Shown here: piece by piece, positions 42,455-42,854 of the stretch
Layout: every line of letters starts with the position of its first letter
Position numbering within the stretch: the stretch's first letter is position 1
Assembly (NCBI GenBank): GCA_029378245.1
Contig: JARKIF010000248.1
Location: forward strand, 1-42,854
DNA from: Roridomyces roridus
Lineage: Eukaryota; Basidiomycota; Agaricomycetes; Agaricales; Mycenaceae
Length of the DNA stretch: 42,854 nt
Direction of reading: 5' to 3'
Notes under the pieces: model-generated
Databases searched by the model: none
Told to the model about the DNA's origin: nothing
Seen by the model: only the letters and a program-made list of their open reading frames with translations
Position numbers and translations under genes: made by a program

Positions 42455-42854
42455 GGTGTGAGGTGAGGGAGATAATGAGGGTCCTTGGTTGACGGTCCGG
42501 TTCAGAGTTGGCCTGCCGTCATGATCGGCATCAGTATCGTCTGACAGATAGGGGCCGACCTCAGTGAGCTCAAGTGGAGAGAATTGTTCTTGGCTCTCAA
42601 ACGACAGTGTGAGGGCCTGGAAAGTGATTCTCTCTCCATATTTTTGTATTTCGGACTTACTCAGCCATGACATCGATTGTTTCAAGCGCCAGTAACTTCT
42701 TACATGAGATCTTCGTTCGGGATGGACCGTAAATACAATTGTTCAGTAGATGATACATGATTGTGTACACTAAAAAGTTGCAAAGAAATGTCCGGGCAAG
42801 ATCATAAGCACAGGCCAAAAAGTTCTTGAGGAGTTAACCAAATGCCTCCTCATA
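42455..42854. other. Right end of window, upstream of MscL gene; no gene supported
   Basis: An open frame continues upstream of the chosen MscL start to an ATG at 42685 (MKQSMSWLSKSEIQKYGERI). The added 77 residues look unlike an MscL N-terminus, so I regard them as 5' UTR or promoter. The last 150 bases are AT-richer and featureless. Confidence 0.45.

Noticed and set aside
1..42854. Transposons, CRISPR arrays, rRNA, tRNA or virus-derived segments
   Set aside because: No terminal repeats, transposase or reverse-transcriptase motifs, regular spacer arrays or RNA-gene signatures were seen on either strand.

Overview
The window is nuclear DNA from a filamentous basidiomycete, most likely an Agaricomycete. 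Genes sit on both strands about 1.7 kb apart and are cut by many GT-AG introns of roughly 45-60 nt with CTRAY-type branch points. The gene families fit this assignment: a DUF6534-type membrane protein, an MBF factor with an APSES domain, fungal SHG1, and BTB proteins. I found no transposon, tRNA, rRNA, CRISPR array or prokaryote-style operon. About 25 protein genes are supported, and nearly all can be spliced by eye into recognisable proteins.

Layout, left to right: an ATF/CREB bZIP factor (+); a secreted GH35 beta-galactosidase (-); a BTB/POZ protein (-); a large coiled-coil orphan (+); a small complex I MLRQ/B12D-type subunit (+); an arabinose-dehydrogenase-like aldo/keto reductase (+); an isochorismatase-fold hydrolase (+); a Tyr/Gly-rich basidiomycete orphan (+); an ENT nucleoside transporter (-); mitoribosomal uL24m (-); an MBF cell-cycle factor with APSES and ankyrin domains (-); Cdc14 phosphatase (+); uroporphyrinogen decarboxylase HEM12 (-); COMPASS subunit SHG1 (+); a cytochrome P450 (-); a DUF6534 membrane protein (-); a receptor-like 7TM protein (+); mitoribosomal bL12m (+); CCR4-NOT subunit NOT3/5 (-); the polarity scaffold BEM1 (+); complex I NDUFA12 (+); L-2-hydroxyglutarate dehydrogenase (-); the Hsp90 co-chaperone CNS1/TTC4 (+); and an MscL-type channel (-).

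Most of this is housekeeping: cell cycle and polarity (MBF, CDC14, BEM1), mitochondrial function (uL24m, bL12m, MLRQ, NDUFA12, L2HGDH), heme synthesis, and mRNA and chromatin control (NOT3/5, SHG1). The P450 and the two multi-spanning proteins form a more accessory stretch at about 26-32 kb. Several neighbours share short divergent promoters: HEM12/SHG1 at 161 bp and L2HGDH/CNS1 at 51 bp. The MBF/CDC14 interval carries a cluster of ACGCGT boxes, the classical MBF target.

The strongest anomaly is a set of one-base homopolymer changes, plus a few dinucleotide duplications, that break otherwise well-conserved frames. They occur in ATF, ENT, MBF, CDC14, HEM12, SHG1, BEM1, CNS1 and MscL and are densest at about 22.5-25.7 kb. 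Protein similarity resumes immediately in another frame after each one, and several of these genes are essential in other fungi. The likeliest reading is consensus homopolymer error rather than gene death. If the sequence is correct, the CDC14 active site and the HEM12 frame are destroyed. I see no convincing novel biological system.
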